Shown here: positions 44,536-56,279 of the stretch, piece by piece
How the letters are laid out: every line of letters begins with the position of its first letter
Numbering within the stretch: position 1 is the first letter of the stretch
From: Ryuthela nishihirai
Taxonomy: Eukaryota; Arthropoda; Arachnida; Araneae; Heptathelidae
Length of the DNA: 64,000 nucleotides
Direction of reading: 5' to 3'
Assembly: GCA_038380435.1 (NCBI GenBank)
Contig: JAWZYU010000131.1
Coordinates: 496,001-560,000 of the forward strand
Notes under the pieces: generated by a model
What the model was told of the DNA's origin: nothing
The model's input: only the letters and a program-made list of their open reading frames with translations
Databases searched by the model: none
Program-made: the position numbers and the translations under genes

Positions 44536-45677
44536 CACACTCGTGGCCCTAAGAGACATTCTCCATAGGAGATCAGAGACGGTTGGATTTGAATTCGAAT
44601 TCCTGCACACGAAACTCTCCCAGTGCAGCTTTGTGAAGCAAATCCTGAAGAATGTGTTCCTGTCACGAGTTCCCGCCTCGCGACCCGGGGGAGGTAGTTT
44701 TTTGTGCTCTCCGGCACCTGTCGGGTGTTCCCGCCTCCTGTCCCGGGGGAGTTTTTTTCTCCTCTGGTCTCGGGCACCTGTCACGAGTTCCCGCCTCGCG
44801 ACCCGGGGGAGGTAGTTTTTTGTGCTCTCCGGCACCTGTCGGGTGTTCCCGCCTCCTGTCCCGGGGGAGTTTTTTTCTCCTCTGGTCTCGGGCACCTGTC
44901 ACGAGTTCCCGCCTCGCGACCCGGGGGAGGTAGTTTTTTGTGCTCTCCGGCACCTGTCGGGTGTTCCCGCCTCCTGTCCCGGGGGAGTTTTTTTCTCCTC
45001 TGGTCTCGGGCACCTGTCACGAGTTCCCGCCTCGCGACCCGGGGGAGGTAGTTTTTTGTGCTCTCGGGCACCTGTCGGGTGTTCCCGCCTCCTGTCCCGG
45101 GGGAGTTTTTTTCTCCTCTGGTCTCGGGCACCTGTCACGAGTTCCCGCCTCGCGACCCGGGGGAGGTAGTTTTTTGTGCTCTCGGGCACCTGTCGGGTGT
45201 TCCCGCCTCCTGTCCCGGGGGAGTTTTTTTCTCCTCTGGTCTCGGGCACCTGTCACGAGTTCCCGCCTCGCGACCCGGGGGAGGTAGTTTTTTGTGCTCT
45301 CCGGAACCTGTCGGGTGTTCCCGCCTCCTGTCCCGGGGGAGTTTTTTTCTCCTCTGGTCTCGGGCACCTGTCACGAGTTCCCGCCTCGCGACCCGGGGGA
45401 GGTAGTTTTTTGTGCTCTCCGGAACCTGTCGGGTGTTCCCGCCTCCTGTCCCGGGGGAGTTTTTTTCTCCTCTGGTCTCGGGCACCTGTCACGAGTTCCC
45501 GCCTCGCGACCCGGGGGAGGTAGTTTTTTGTGCTCTCCGGCACCTGTCGGGTGTTCCCGCCTCCTGTCCCGGGGGAGTTTTTTTCTCCTCTGGTCTCGGG
45601 CACCTGTCACGAGTTCCCGCCTCGCGACCCGGGGGAGGTAGTTTTTTGTGCTCTCGGGCAACTGTCGGGTGTTCCCG
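44536..45677 (+). repeat. Interval with eight A units: internal duplication of one monomer
   Basis: The CCGGAACC variant occurs at 45301 and again at 45419, exactly 118 bp apart. The first is at the same offset (765 bp from the B start) as the single copy in the 1,024-bp intervals. One monomer was thus duplicated in place, turning n=7 into n=8. Confidence 0.85.
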
Positions 45678-46229
45678 CACACTCGTGGCCCTAAGAGACA
45701 TTCTCCATAGGAGATCAGAGACGGTTGGATTTGAATTCGAATTCCTGCACACGAAACTCTCCCAGTGCAGCTTTGTGAAGCAAATCCTGAAGAATGTGTT
45801 CCTGTCACGAGTTCCCGCCTCGCGACCCGGGGGAGGTAGTTTTTTGTGCTCTCCGTCACCTGTCGGGTGTTCCCGCCTCCTGCCCCGGGGGAGTTTTTTT
45901 CTCCTCTGGTCTCGGGCACCTGTCACGAGTTCCCGCCTCGCGACCCGGGGGAGGTAGTTTTTTGTGCTCTCGGGCACCTGTCGGGTGTTCCCGCCTCCTG
46001 TCCCGGGGGAGTTTTTTTCTCCTCTGGTCTCGGGCACCTGTCACGAGTTCCCGCCTCGCGACCCGGGGGAGGTAGTTTTTTGTGCTCTCCGGCACCTGTC
46101 GGGTGTTCCCGCCTCCTGTCCCGGGGGAGTTTTTTTCTCCTGTGGTCTCGGGCACCTGTCACGAGTTCCCGCCTCGCGACCCGGGGGAGGTAGTTGTTTG
46201 TGCTCTCGGGCAACTGTCGGGTGTTCCCG

Positions 46230-48909
46230 CACACTCGTGGCCCTAAGAGACATTCTCCATAGGAGATCAGAGACGGTTGGATTTGAATTCGAATTCCTGC
46301 ACACGAAACTCTCCCAGTGCAGCTTTGTGAAGCAAATCCTGAAGAATGTGTTCCTGTCACGAGTTCCCGCCTCGCGACCCGGGGGAGGTAGTTTTTTGTG
46401 CTCTCGGGCACCTGTCGGGTGTTCCCGCCTCCTGTCCCGGGGGAGTTTTTTTCTCCTCTGGTCTCGGGCACCTGTCACGAGTTCCCGCCTCGCGACCCGG
46501 GGGAGGTAGTTTTTTGTGCTCTCCGGCACCTGTCGGGTGTTCCCGCCTCCTGTCCCGGGGGAGTTTTTTTCTCCTCTGGTCTCGGGCACCTGTCACGAGT
46601 TCCCGCCTCGCGACCCGGGGGAGGTAGTTTTTTGTGCTCTCCGGCACCTGTCGGGTGTTCCCGCCTCCTGTCCCGGGGGAGTTTTTTTCTCCTCTGGTCT
46701 CGGGCACCTGTCACGAGTTCCCGCCTCGCGACCCGGGGGAGGTAGTTTTTTGTGCTCTCCGGCACCTGTCGGGTGTTCCCGCCTCCTGTCCCGGGGGAGT
46801 TTTTTTCTCCTGTGGTCTCGGGCACCTGTCACGAGTTCCCGCCTCGCGACCCGGGGGAGGTAGTTGTTTGTGCTCTCGGGCAACTGTCGGGTGTTCCCGC
46901 ACACTCGTGGCCCTAAGAGACATTCTCCATAGGAGATCAGAGACGGTTGGATTTGAATTCGAATTCCTGCACACGAAACTCTCCCAGTGCAGCTTTGTGA
47001 AGCAAATCCTGAAGAATGTGTTCCTGTCACGAGTTCCCGCCTCGCGACCCGGGGGAGGTAGTTTTTTGTGCTCTCCGGCACCTGTCGGGTGTTCCCGCCT
47101 CCTGCCCCGGGGGAGTTTTTTTCTCCTCTGGTCTCGGGCACCTGTCACGAGTTCCCGCCTCGCGACCCGGGGGAGGTAGTTTTTTGTGCTCTCCGGCACC
47201 TGTCGGGTGTTCCCGCCTCCTGTCCCGGGGGAGTTTTTTTCTCCTCTGGTCTCGGGCACCTGTCACGAGTTCCCGCCTCGCGACCCGGGGGAGGTAGTTT
47301 TTTGTGCTCTCGGGCAACTGTCGGGTGTTCCCGCACACTCGTGGCCCTAAGAGACATTCTCCATAGGAGATCAGAGACGGTTGGATTTGAATTCGAATTC
47401 CTGCACACGAAACTCTCCCAGTGCAGCTTTGTGAAGCAAATCCTGAAGAATGTGTTCCTGTCACGAGTTCCCGCCTCGCGACCCGGGGGAGGTAGTTTTT
47501 TGTGCTCTCCGGCACCTGTCGGGTGTTCCCGCCTCCTGCCCCGGGGGAGTTTTTTTCTCCTCTGGTCTCGGGCACCTGTCACGAGTTCCCGCCTCGCGAC
47601 CCGGGGGAGGTAGTTTTTTGTGCTCTCGGGCACCTGTCGGGTGTTCCCGCCTCCTGTCCCGGGGGAGTTTTTTTCTCCTCTGGTCTCGGGCACCTGTCAC
47701 GAGTTCCCGCCTCGCGACCCGGGGGAGGTAGTTTTTTGTGCTCTCCGGCACCTGTCGGGTGTTCCCGCCTCCTGTCCCGGGGGAGTTTTTTTCTCCTGTG
47801 GTCTCGGGCACCTGTCACGAGTTCCCGCCTCGCGACCCGGGGGAGGTAGTTGTTTGTGCTCTCGGGCAACTGTCGGGTGTTCCCGCACACTCGTGGCCCT
47901 AAGAGACATTCTCCATAGGAGATCAGAGACGGTTGGATTTGAATTCGAATTCCTGCACACGAAACTCTCCCAGTGCAGCTTTGTGAAGCAAATCCTGAAG
48001 AATGTGTTCCTGTCACGAGTTCCCGCCTCGCGACCCGGGGGAGGTAGTTTTTTGTGCTCTCGGGCACCTGTCGGGTGTTCCCGCCTCCTGTCCCGGGGGA
48101 GTTTTTTTCTCCTCTGGTCTCGGGCACCTGTCACGAGTTCCCGCCTCGCGACCCGGGGGAGGTAGTTTTTTGTGCTCTCCGGCACCTGTCGGGTGTTCCC
48201 GCCTCCTGTCCCGGGGGAGTTTTTTTCTCCTCTGGTCTCGGGCACCTGTCACGAGTTCCCGCCTCGCGACCCGGGGGAGGTAGTTTTTTGTGCTCTCCGG
48301 CACCTGTCGGGTGTTCCCGCCTCCTGTCCCGGGGGAGTTTTTTTCTCCTCTGGTCTCGGGCACCTGTCACGAGTTCCCGCCTCGCGACCCGGGGGAGGTA
48401 GTTTTTTGTGCTCTCGGGCACCTGTCGGGTGTTCCCGCCTCCTGTCCCGGGGGAGTTTTTTTCTCCTCTGGTCTCGGGCACCTGTCACGAGTTCCCGCCT
48501 CGCGACCCGGGGGAGGTAGTTTTTTGTGCTCTCGGGCACCTGTCGGGTGTTCCCGCCTCCTGTCCCGGGGGAGTTTTTTTCTCCTCTGGTCTCGGGCACC
48601 TGTCACGAGTTCCCGCCTCGCGACCCGGGGGAGGTAGTTTTTTGTGTTCTCCGGCACCTGTCGGGTGTTCCCGCCTCCTGCCCCGGGGGAGTTTTTTTCT
48701 CCTCTGGTCTCGGGCACCTGTCACGAGTTCCCGCCTCGCGACCCGGGGGAGGTAGTTTTTTGTGCTCTCCGGCACCTGTCGGGTGTTCCCGCCTCCTGTC
48801 CCGGGGGAGTTTTTTTCTCCTCTGGTCTCGGGCACCTGTCACGAGTTCCCGCCTCGCGACCCGGGGGAGGTAGTTTTTTGTGCTCTCGGGCAACTGTCGG
48901 GTGTTCCCG
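46230..48909 (+). repeat. Higher-order repeat, 2,680 bp (n = 4-2-3-7), copy 1
   Basis: B-to-B distances 670, 434, 552, 1024. The next copy (48910-51589) has the same four distances, and 51590-54151 has 670, 316, 552, 1024 (one A unit lost). Confidence 0.92.
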
Positions 48910-51589
48910 CACACTCGTGGCCCTAAGAGACATTCTCCATAGGAGATCAGAGACGGTTGGATTTGAATTCGAATTCCTGCACACGAAACTCTCCCAGTGC
49001 AGCTTTGTGAAGCAAATCCTGAAGAATGTGTTCCTGTCACGAGTTCCCGCCTCGCGACCCGGGGGAGGTAGTTTTTTGTGCTCTCGGGCACCTGTCGGGT
49101 GTTCCCGCCTCCTGTCCCGGGGGAGTTTTTTTCTCCTCTGGTCTCGGGCACCTGTCACGAGTTCCCGCCTCGCGACCCGGGGGAGGTAGTTTTTTGTGCT
49201 CTCCGGCACCTGTCGGGTGTTCCCGCCTCCTGTCCCGGGGGAGTTTTTTTCTCCTCTGGTCTCGGGCACCTGTCACGAGTTCCCGCCTCGCGACCCGGGG
49301 GAGGTAGTTTTTTGTGCTCTCCGGCACCTGTCGGGTGTTCCCGCCTCCTGTCCCGGGGGAGTTTTTTTCTCCTCTGGTCTCGGGCACCTGTCACGAGTTC
49401 CCGCCTCGCGACCCGGGGGAGGTAGTTTTTTGTGCTCTCCGGCACCTGTCGGGTGTTCCCGCCTCCTGTCCCGGGGGAGTTTTTTTCTCCTGTGGTCTCG
49501 GGCACCTGTCACGAGTTCCCGCCTCGCGACCCGGGGGAGGTAGTTGTTTGTGCTCTCGGGCAACTGTCGGGTGTTCCCGCACACTCGTGGCCCTAAGAGA
49601 CATTCTCCATAGGAGATCAGAGACGGTTGGATTTGAATTCGAATTCCTGCACACGAAACTCTCCCAGTGCAGCTTTGTGAAGCAAATCCTGAAGAATGTG
49701 TTCCTGTCACGAGTTCCCGCCTCGCGACCCGGGGGAGGTAGTTTTTTGTGCTCTCCGGCACCTGTCGGGTGTTCCCGCCTCCTGCCCCGGGGGAGTTTTT
49801 TTCTCCTCTGGTCTCGGGCACCTGTCACGAGTTCCCGCCTCGCGACCCGGGGGAGGTAGTTTTTTGTGCTCTCCGGCACCTGTCGGGTGTTCCCGCCTCC
49901 TGTCCCGGGGGAGTTTTTTTCTCCTCTGGTCTCGGGCACCTGTCACGAGTTCCCGCCTCGCGACCCGGGGGAGGTAGTTTTTTGTGCTCTCGGGCAACTG
50001 TCGGGTGTTCCCGCACACTCGTGGCCCTAAGAGACATTCTCCATAGGAGATCAGAGACGGTTGGATTTGAATTCGAATTCCTGCACACGAAACTCTCCCA
50101 GTGCAGCTTTGTGAAGCAAATCCTGAAGAATGTGTTCCTGTCACGAGTTCCCGCCTCGCGACCCGGGGGAGGTAGTTTTTTGTGCTCTCCGGCACCTGTC
50201 GGGTGTTCCCGCCTCCTGCCCCGGGGGAGTTTTTTTCTCCTCTGGTCTCGGGCACCTGTCACGAGTTCCCGCCTCGCGACCCGGGGGAGGTAGTTTTTTG
50301 TGCTCTCGGGCACCTGTCGGGTGTTCCCGCCTCCTGTCCCGGGGGAGTTTTTTTCTCCTCTGGTCTCGGGCACCTGTCACGAGTTCCCGCCTCGCGACCC
50401 GGGGGAGGTAGATTTTTGTGCTCTCCGGCACCTGTCGGGTGTTCCCGCCTCCTGTCCCGGGGGAGTTTTTTTCTCCTGTGGTCTCGGGCACCTGTCACGA
50501 GTTCCCGCCTCGCGACCCGGGGGAGGTAGTTGTTTGTGCTCTCGGGCAACTGTCGGGTGTTCCCGCACACTCGTGGCCCTAAGAGACATTCTCCATAGGA
50601 GATCAGAGACGGTTGGATTTGAATTCGAATTCCTGCACACGAAACTCTCCCAGTGCAGCTTTGTGAAGCAAATCCTGAAGAATGTGTTCCTGTCACGAGT
50701 TCCCGCCTCGCGACCCGGGGGAGGTAGTTTTTTGTGCTCTCCGGCACCTGTCGGGTGTTCCCGCCTCCTGTCCAGGGGGAGTTTTTTTCTCCTCTGGTCT
50801 CGGGCACCTGTCACGAGTTCCCGCCTCGCGACCCGGGGGAGGTAGTTTTTTGTGCTCTCCGGCACCTGTCGGGTGTTCCCGCCTCCTGTCCCGGGGGAGT
50901 TTTTTTCTCCTCTGGTCTCGGGCACCTGTCACGAGTTCCCGCCTCGCGACCCGGGGGAGGTAGTTTTTTGTGCTCTCCGGCACCTGTCGGGTGTTCCCGC
51001 CTCCTGTCCCGGGGGAGTTTTTTTCTCCTCTGGTCTCGGGCACCTGTCACGAGTTCCCGCCTCGCGACCCGGGGGAGGTAGTTTTTTGTGCTCTCGGGCA
51101 CCTGTCGGGTGTTCCCGCCTCCTGTCCCGGGGGAGTTTTTTTCTCCTCTCGTCTCGGGCACCTGTCACGAGTTCCCGCCTCGCGACCCGGGGGAGGTAGT
51201 TTTTTGTGCTCTCGGGCACCTGTCGGGTGTTCCCGCCTCCTGTCCCGGGGGAGTTTTTTTCTCCTCTGGTCTCGGGCACCTGTCACGAGTTCCCGCCTCG
51301 CGACCCGGGGGAGGTAGTTTTTTGTGCTCTCCGGCACCTGTCGGGTGTTCCCGCCTCCTGCCCCGGGGGAGTTTTTTTCTCCTCTGGTCTCGGGCACCTG
51401 TCACGAGTTCCCGCCTCGCGACCCGGGGGAGGTAGTTTTTTGTGCTCTCCGGCACCTGTCGGGTGTTCCCGCCTCCTGTCCCGGGGGAGTTTTTTTCTCC
51501 TCTGGTCTCGGGCACCTGTCACGAGTTCCCGCCTCGCGACCCGGGGGAGGTAGTTTTTTGTGCTCTCGGGCAACTGTCGGGTGTTCCCG
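48910..51589 (+). repeat. Higher-order repeat, 2,680 bp, copy 2
   Basis: Same n order 4-2-3-7 as copy 1. Private variants near 48646, 50411 and 51149 distinguish copies. Confidence 0.92.
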
Positions 51590-54151
51590 CACACTCGTGG
51601 CCCTAAGAGACATTCTCCATAGGAGATCAGAGACGGTTGGATTTGAATTCGAATTCCTGCACACGAAACTCTCCCAGTGCAGCTTTGTGAAGCAAATCCT
51701 GAAGAATGTGTTCCTGTCACGAGTTCCCGCCTCGCGACCCGGGGGAGGTAGTTTTTTGTGCTCTCGGGCACCTGTCGGGTGTTCCCGCCTCCTGTCCCGG
51801 GGGAGTTTTTTTCTCCTCTGGTCTCGGGCACCTGTCACGAGTTCCCGCCTCGCGACCCGGGGGAGGTAGTTTTTTGTGCTCTCCGGCACCTGTCGGGTGT
51901 TCCCGCCTCCTGTCCCGGGGGAGTTTTTTTCTCCTCTGGTCTCGGGCACCTGTCACGAGTTCCCGCCTCGCGACCCGGGGGAGGTAGTTTTTTGTGCTCT
52001 CCGGCACCTGTCGGGTGTTCCCGCCTCCTGTCCCGGGGGAGTTTTTTTCTCCTCTGGTCTCGGGCACCTGTCACGAGTTCCCGCCTCGCGACCCGGGGGA
52101 GGTAGTTTTTTGTGCTCTCCGGCACCTGTCGGGTGTTCCCGCCTCCTGTCCCGGGGGAGTTTTTTTCTCCTGTGGTCTCGGGCACCTGTCACGAGTTCCC
52201 GCCTCGCGACCCGGGGGAGGTAGTTGTTTGTGCTCTCGGGCAACTGTCGGGTGTTCCCGCACACTCGTGGCCCTAAGAGACATTCTCCATAGGAGATCAG
52301 AGACGGTTGGATTTGAATTCGAATTCCTGCACACGAAACTCTCCCAGTGCAGCTTTGTGAAGCAAATCCTGAAGAATGTGTTCCTGTCACGAGTTCCCGC
52401 CTCGCGACCCGGGGGAGGTAGTTTTTTGTGCTCTCCGGCACCTGTCGGGTGTTCCCGCCTCCTGCCCCGGGGGAGTTTTTTTCTCCTCTGGTCTCGGGCA
52501 CCTGTCACGAGTTCCCGCCTCGCGACCCGGGGGAGGTAGTTTTTTGTGCTCTCGGGCAACTGTCGGGTGTTCCCGCACACTCGTGGCCCTAAGAGACATT
52601 CTCCATAGGAGATCAGAGACGGTTGGATTTGAATTCGAATTCCTGCACACGAAACTCTCCCAGTGCAGCTTTGTGAAGCAAATCCTGAAGAATGTGTTCC
52701 TGTCACGAGTTCCCGCCTCGCGACCCGGGGGAGGTAGTTTTTTGTGCTCTCCGGCACCTGTCGGGTGTTCCCGCCTCCTGCCCCGGGGGAGTTTTTTTCT
52801 CCTCTGGTCTCGGGCACCTGTCACGAGTTCCCGCCTCGCGACCCGGGGGAGGTAGTTTTTTGTGCTCTCGGGCACCTGTCGGGTGTTCCCGCCTCCTGTC
52901 CCGGGGGAGTTTTTTTCTCCTCTGGTCTCGGGCACCTGTCACGAGTTCCCGCCTCGCGACCCGGGGGAGGTAGTTTTTTGTGCTCTCCGGCACCTGTCGG
53001 GTGTTCCCGCCTCCTGTCCCGGGGGAGTTTTTTTCTCCTGTGGTCTCGGGCACCTGTCACGAGTTATCGCCTCGCGACCCGGGGGAGGTAGTTGTTTGTG
53101 CTCTCGGGCAACTGTCGGGTGTTCCCGCACACTCGTGGCCCTAAGAGACATTCTCCATAGGAGATCAGAGACGGTTGGATTTGAATTCGAATTCCTGCAC
53201 ACGAAACTCTCCCAGTGCAGCTTTGTGAAGCAAATCCTGAAGAATGTGTTCCTGTCACGAGTTCCCGCCTCGCGACCCGGGGGAGGTAGTTTTTTGTGCT
53301 CTCCGGCACCTGTCGGGTGTTCCCGCCTCCTGTCCAGGGGGAGTTTTTTTCTCCTCTGGTCTCGGGCACCTGTCACGAGTTCCCGCCTCGCGACCCGGGG
53401 GAGGTAGTTTTTTGTGCTCTCCGGCACCTGTCGGGTGTTCCCGCCTCCTGTCCCGGGGGAGTTTTTTTCTCCTCTGGTCTCGGGCACCTGTCACGAGTTC
53501 CCGCCTCGCGACCCGGGGGAGGTAGTTTTTTGTGCTCTCCGGCACCTGTCGGGTGTTCCCGCCTCCTGTCCCGGGGGAGTTTTTTTCTCCTCTGGTCTCG
53601 GGCACCTGTCACGAGTTCCCGCCTCGCGACCCGGGGGAGGTAGTTTTTTGTGCTCTCGGGCACCTGTCGGGTGTTCTCGCCTCCTGTCCCGGGGGAGTTT
53701 TTTTCTCCTCTGGTCTCGGGCACCTGTCACGAGTTCCCGCCTCGCGACCCGGGGGAGGTAGTTTTTTGTGCTCTCGGGCACCTGTCGGGTGTTCCCGCCT
53801 CCTGTCCCGGGGGAGTTTTTTTCTCCTCTGGTCTCGGGCACCTGTCACGAGTTCCCGCCTCGCGACCCGGGGGAGGTAGTTTTTTGTGCTCTCCGGCACC
53901 TGTCGGGTGTTCCCGCCTCCTGCCCCGGGGGAGTTTTTTTCTCCTCTGGTCTCGGGCACCTGTCACGAGTTCCCGCCTCGCGACCCGGGGGAGGTAGTTT
54001 TTTGTGCTCTCCGGCACCTGTCGGGTGTTCCCGCCTCCTGTCCCGGGGGAGTTTTTTTCTCCTCTGGTCTCGGGCACCTGTCACGAGTTCCCGCCTCGCG
54101 ACCCGGGGGAGGTAGTTTTTTGTGCTCTCGGGCAACTGTCGGGTGTTCCCG
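51590..54151 (+). repeat. Higher-order repeat, copy 3 (one A unit shorter, 2,562 bp)
   Basis: n order 4-1-3-7. The second interval (52260-52575) has a single A unit. Confidence 0.9.
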
Positions 54152-56279
54152 CACACTCGTGGCCCTAAGAGACATTCTCCATAGGAGATCAGAGACAGTT
54201 GGATTTGAATTCGAATTCCTGCACACGAAACTCTCCCAGTGCAGCTTTGTGAAGCAAATCCTGAAGAATGTGTTCCTGTCACGAGTTCCCGCCTCGCGAC
54301 CCGGGGGAGGTAGTTTTTTGTGCTCTCCGGCACCTGTCGGGTGTTCCCGCCTCCTGCCCCGGGGGAGTTTTTTTCTCCTCTGGTCTCGGGCACCTGTCAC
54401 GAGTTCCCGCCTCGCGACCCGGGGGAGGTAGGTTTTTGTGCTCTCGGGCACCTGTCGGGTGTTCCCGCCTCCTGTCCCGGGGGAGTTTTTTTCTCCTCTG
54501 GTCTCGGGCACCTGTCACGAGTTCCCGCCTCGCGACCCGGGGGAGGTAGTTTTTTGTGCTCTCCGGCACCTGTCGGGTGTTCCCGCCTCCTGTCCCGGGG
54601 GAGTTTTTTTCTCCTGTGGTCTCGGGCACCTGTCACGAGTTCCCGCCTCGCGACCCGGGGGAGGTAGTTGTTTGTGCTCTCGGGCAACTGTCGGGTGTTC
54701 CCGCACACTCGTGGCCCTAAGAGACATTCTCCATAGGAGATCAGAGACGGTTGGATTTGAATTCGAATTCCTGCACACGAAACTCTCCCAGTGCAGCTTT
54801 GTGAAGCAAATCCTGAAGAATGTGTTCCTGTCACGAGTTCCCGCCTCGCGACCCGGGGGAGGTAGTTTTTTGTGCTCTCCGGCACCTGTCGGGTGTTCCC
54901 GCCTCCTGTCCCGGGGGAGTTTTTTTCTCCTCTGGTCTCGGGCACCTGTCACGAGTTCCCGCCTCGCGACCCGGGGGAGGTAGTTTTTTGTGCTCTCCGG
55001 CACCTGTCGGGTGTTCCCGCCTCCTGTCCCGGGGGAGTTTTTTTCTCCTCTGGTCTCGGGCACCTGTCACGAGTTCCCGCCTCGCGACCCGGGGGAGGTA
55101 GTTTTTTGTGCTCTCCGGCACCTGTCGGGTGTTCCCGCCTCCTGTCCCGGGGGAGTTTTTTTCTCCTCTGGTCTCGGGCACCTGTCACGAGTTCCCGCCT
55201 CGCGACCCGGGGGAGGTAGTTTTTTGTGCTCTCGGGCACCTGTCGGGTGTTCCCGCCTCCTGTCCCGGGGGAGTTTTTTTCTCCTCTGGTCTCGGGCACC
55301 TGTCACGAGTTCCCGCCTCGCGACCCGGGGGAGGTAGTTTTTTGTGCTCTCGGGCACCTGTCGGGTGTTCCCGCCTCCTGTCCCGGGGGAGTTTTTTTCT
55401 CCTCTGGTCTCGGGCACCTGTCACGAGTTCCCGCCTCGCGACCCGGGGGAGGTAGTTTTTTGTGCTCTCCGGAACCTGTCGGGTGTTCCCGCCTCCTGTC
55501 CCGGGGGAGTTTTTTTCTCCTCTGGTCTCGGGCACCTGTCACGAGTTCCCGCCTCGCGACCCGGGGGAGGTAGTTTTTTGTGCTCTCCGGCACCTGTCGG
55601 GTGTTCCCGCCTCCTGTCCCGGGGGAGTTTTTTTCTCCTCTGGTCTCGGGCACCTGTCACGAGTTCCCGCCTCGCGACCCGGGGGAGGTAGTTTTTTGTG
55701 CTCTCGGGCAACTGTCGGGTGTTCCCGCACACTCGTGGCCCTAAGAGACATTCTCCATAGGAGATCAGAGACGGTTGGATTTGAATTCGAATTCCTGCAC
55801 ACGAAACTCTCCCAGTGCAGCTTTGTGAAGCAAATCCTGAAGAATGTGTTCCTGTCACGAGTTCCCGCCTCGCGACCCGGGGGAGGTAGTTTTTTGTGCT
55901 CTCCGGCACCTGTCGGGTGTTCCCGCCTCCTGCCCCGGGGGAGTTTTTTTCTCCTCTGGTCTCGGGCACCTGTCACGAGTTCCCGCCTCGCGACCCGGGG
56001 GAGGTAGTTTTTTGTGCTCTCGGGCACCTGTCGGGTGTTCCCGCCTCCTGTCCCGGGGGAGTTTTTTTCTCCTCTGGTCTCGGGCACCTGTCACGAGTTC
56101 CCGCCTCGCGACCCGGGGGAGGTAGTTTTTTGTGCTCTCCGGCACCTGTCGGGTGTTCCCGCCTCCTGTCCCGGGGGAGTTTTTTTCTCCTGTGGTCTCG
56201 GGCACCTGTCACGAGTTCCCGCCTCGCGACCCGGGGGAGGTAGTTGTTTGTGCTCTCGGGCAACTGTCGGGTGTTCCCG
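53128..56279 (+). repeat. Two tandem 1,576-bp sub-repeats (n = 7-3)
   Basis: B starts at 53128, 54152, 54704, 55728 and 56280 give distances 1024, 552, 1024, 552. Confidence 0.9.
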
